Assembly: GCA_944391265.1 (NCBI GenBank)
Contig: CALXSX010000105.1
Span: forward strand, 1-7,572
Length of the DNA: 7,572 nucleotides
Origin: an uncultured Clostridia bacterium
GTDB taxonomy: Bacteria > Bacillota > Clostridia > UBA1381
Direction of reading: 5' to 3'
Position numbers and translations under genes: made by a program. Positions 6,183 through 7,572 of this stretch are shown here, one piece after another; positions within the stretch are counted from its first letter, which is position 1; each line of letters begins with the position of its first letter. The notes beneath the pieces are model-generated. The model was not told where the DNA came from and ran no database searches. It saw only the letters and a list, made by a program, of their open reading frames with translations.

Positions 6183-6611
6183 TTAACAACTGCCTTTTTC
6201 ATCAGCTTGCTCATCTAGCACGCTGACTATGGTGTGATTAAATAACACCTTCAACTTTTTATCTATAAAATGCATTATGGCAAACCACAGACAAGCGGCA
6301 ACCGCACTTGAAATTATCGCCTTGTATTCACCCGATCCGCAGTAATACAAAATCATGTACACTGCTGCAAAAACTATAAGCGGCATTATATAGACAAGAA
6401 ATGCTGCCGTTAAAACCTTACCTGTTGACATTTCAAAAACAACAAGATCGCCTATATGTACGCCATCACGACGAGCAGCTGTTATAACTTGATTCTTAAA
6501 TGTGCATTTTGCTGAGCATGACGCACAGCTTTCTCCGCACGCAGTCTCCCGCACAACAGACACCCTAAAAGCTCCGTTTTCTTCAGCAATTACTCTGCCA
6601 AGCTGCTTCAC
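6183..6611 (-). CDS. rseC: RseC/MucC-family membrane protein
   Basis: The 142-residue product fits the RseC_MucC family (SoxR-reducing-system component in enterobacteria; in anaerobes often found with Rnf-type electron transport). The N-terminal part is soluble and carries the cysteine motif at 25, 29, 32 and 36 (ACGESCASCSAKC), which could bind a metal or Fe-S cluster or act in thiol chemistry. GDLVVFEMS near 54-62 is the usual conserved segment before the membrane. Two membrane helices follow at about 67-90 and 98-118, then a short charged tail. The start is GTG at 6609-6611, overlapping the recN stop as GTGA; GGAGG lies 9 bases upstream (6621-6625). The placement between recN and holB does not point to a partner, so its job here is unknown. 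The family call rests on the Cys pattern plus topology. The symbol is by family resemblance only. Confidence 0.8.
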   Translation of the reverse strand: MKQLGRVIAEENGAFRVSVVRETACGESCASCSAKCTFKNQVITAARRDGVHIGDLVVFEMSTGKVLTAAFLVYIMPLIVFAAVYMILYYCGSGEYKAIISSAVAACLWFAIMHFIDKKLKVLFNHTIVSVLDEQADEKGSC

Positions 6612-7572
6612 GACATACCGCCTCCGCCTTTTTGTGAATTTTTAAATGATTCGGATATACTCAAAAGCTCATTGGCGTGAACTCTTGATGCCTCCGTTAT
6701 ATCACCGCCGGTAAGGCGTGCAAGCTCATCTGTTCTTTCAGAGCGTGAAAGCTCGCTGACATATGTTTTTGCGCCATCATCATCCGAAGTTTTTGTAATG
6801 AGATAATGATGGTCTGCCATCGAAGCAAGCTGAGGAAGGTGCGTTACACAAAGAACCTGCTTTGTCTGTGATATTCTGTACAGCTTCTCCGCTATTTTCT
6901 TCGCTGTTATACCGGATACTCCGGTGTCTATCTCATCGAAAATAAGAGTATCTATATCATCGGATATTATCGATTTAAGAGCAAGCATGGTTCTTGAGAG
7001 CTCACCGCCTGATGCTATTTTTGTAAGAGGTTTAAGCGGCTCTTTACTGGCAGTGCTTATCATAAACTGCACGGAATCTGCTCCCGTTGCAGACAACTGT
7101 GCATTCTCTATAGAAACACCGAACCTGCTGTGCTGCATATTAAGCTCATGAAGTGATTCTGTTATTCTCACTTCAAGATCAGCTGCTGCCTTCCTTCTCA
7201 GCTCAGAAAGCTTGGCAGCTGCCGAATACGCTTCTTTTAAAGCTTCGTCGCGCTCAGATTCTTTTTCTTCAATGGCTGAGTCAATATTTATGATTGTTTG
7301 AAGCTCCTTTTTCGCACTGTCGCAGTATGATTTAATTTCACGGATAGTAGAGCCGTATTTTCTCTTTAAATTTTTTATCAGACTAAGGCGCTGCATAGTA
7401 TCGTCAAGTATTTTTTCATCATACTCAATGCCACGAAGATATTCCATAACGCTGTGAGCTGCATCTTCGACTGCGTACAAAGCATCATTGAGAGGAGTCA
7501 GCAAATCTTTTACTGTGTCTGAGTAATCTGCCACATCTGCAAGCTCATCTATGGCTGAGGACAGCCTGTCAT
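6608..7572 (-). CDS. recN: DNA repair ATPase RecN, C-terminal part (5' end beyond window)
   Basis: The frame runs open from the right edge to TGA at 6608-6610, giving about 321 visible residues of a family usually near 550. A GTG at 7534 is internal: the codons above it (DRLSSAIDELAD) continue the same protein. RecN is an SMC-like ATPase that gathers DNA ends and promotes RecA-dependent double-strand break repair. Seen in order are the end of the coiled coil with the conserved KNLKRKYGSTIREI segment, a second coiled-coil stretch rich in Glu, Lys and Ala, the ABC signature ASGGELSR, Walker B TLIFDEIDTGVSG, and the H-loop region CVTHLPQLASMADHH. A variable tail ends KGGGGMS. The Walker A part lies outside the window. 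It is the first visible gene of the run and overlaps the RseC-like gene by four bases. No truncation within the visible part. Confidence 0.96.
   Translation of the reverse strand, partial: DRLSSAIDELADVADYSDTVKDLLTPLNDALYAVEDAAHSVMEYLRGIEYDEKILDDTMQRLSLIKNLKRKYGSTIREIKSYCDSAKKELQTIINIDSAIEEKESERDEALKEAYSAAAKLSELRRKAAADLEVRITESLHELNMQHSRFGVSIENAQLSATGADSVQFMISTASKEPLKPLTKIASGGELSRTMLALKSIISDDIDTLIFDEIDTGVSGITAKKIAEKLYRISQTKQVLCVTHLPQLASMADHHYLITKTSDDDGAKTYVSELSRSERTDELARLTGGDITEASRVHANELLSISESFKNSQKGGGGMS
6621..6625 (-). promoter_or_regulatory. Ribosome binding site deciding the GTG start at 6611
   Basis: GGAGG on the minus strand sits within the Gly codons at the end of recN, 9 bases before GTG. 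Part of the glycine-rich RecN tail may simply reflect the need to encode this site. Confidence 0.6.

Noticed and set aside
5848..6218. Plus-strand open frames opposite the start of holB
   Set aside because: Two overlapping frames, both antisense to a well-recognised gene; composition looks like a shadow.
7532..7534. GTG as the start of recN
   Set aside because: The frame is open beyond it to the window edge and the residues are within the RecN coiled coil; the real start is outside the window.

Overview
The window looks like chromosome of a low-to-mid GC Firmicute, probably a clostridial (Ruminococcaceae/Oscillospiraceae-like) gut or anaerobe lineage. The basis is the strong AGGAGG-type ribosome binding sites, frequent TTG/GTG starts, a recN/holB housekeeping cluster, an L,D-transpeptidase with a copper-amine-oxidase-N-like domain, and M42 peptidase paralogs. 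This is inferred from gene content; no rRNA or other taxonomic marker is present.

Left flank (1-914): an AT-rich accessory patch read on the minus strand. It holds the 5' part of a three-helix membrane protein with a TTG start (1-392, running off the window). Before it lies a 44-residue single-helix small ORF that is intact only after a -1 frameshift at a run of six A (456-589). Before that is a 50-codon open frame with no start (599-751), ending in a stop that overlaps the next ribosome binding site. This resembles the decayed end of a small mobile or accessory operon. A good extended -10 promoter (857-885) then drives the plus-strand gene.

Middle (915-2176): a secreted L,D-transpeptidase with signal peptide, an unrecognised beta-rich domain, a copper-amine-oxidase-N-like domain and a YkuD catalytic domain. 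It ends at a perfect 16-bp inverted repeat (2141-2176) that serves as a two-way terminator with the convergent operon.

Right (2178-7572, all minus strand): an apparently polycistronic run in transcription order recN (C-terminal part only), an RseC-like membrane protein, holB (delta' clamp-loader subunit), then three tandem M42 metallopeptidase paralogs. Four of the five junctions overlap (4, 4, 10 and 13 bases); the fifth gap is 30 bases, so translational coupling is likely. The first two M42 proteins keep all metal ligands and the catalytic Glu. The third, last in the operon, has lost four of those residues (His to Asn, Asp to Ser, Glu to Lys, His to Phe) while keeping the fold landmarks, so it looks like a pseudoenzyme made alongside its active relatives. 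Because M42 enzymes form large TET-type oligomers, a structural or regulatory subunit of a mixed complex is a reasonable hypothesis, and it is the most interesting item here.

I see no rRNA, tRNA, CRISPR array or complete insertion sequence.
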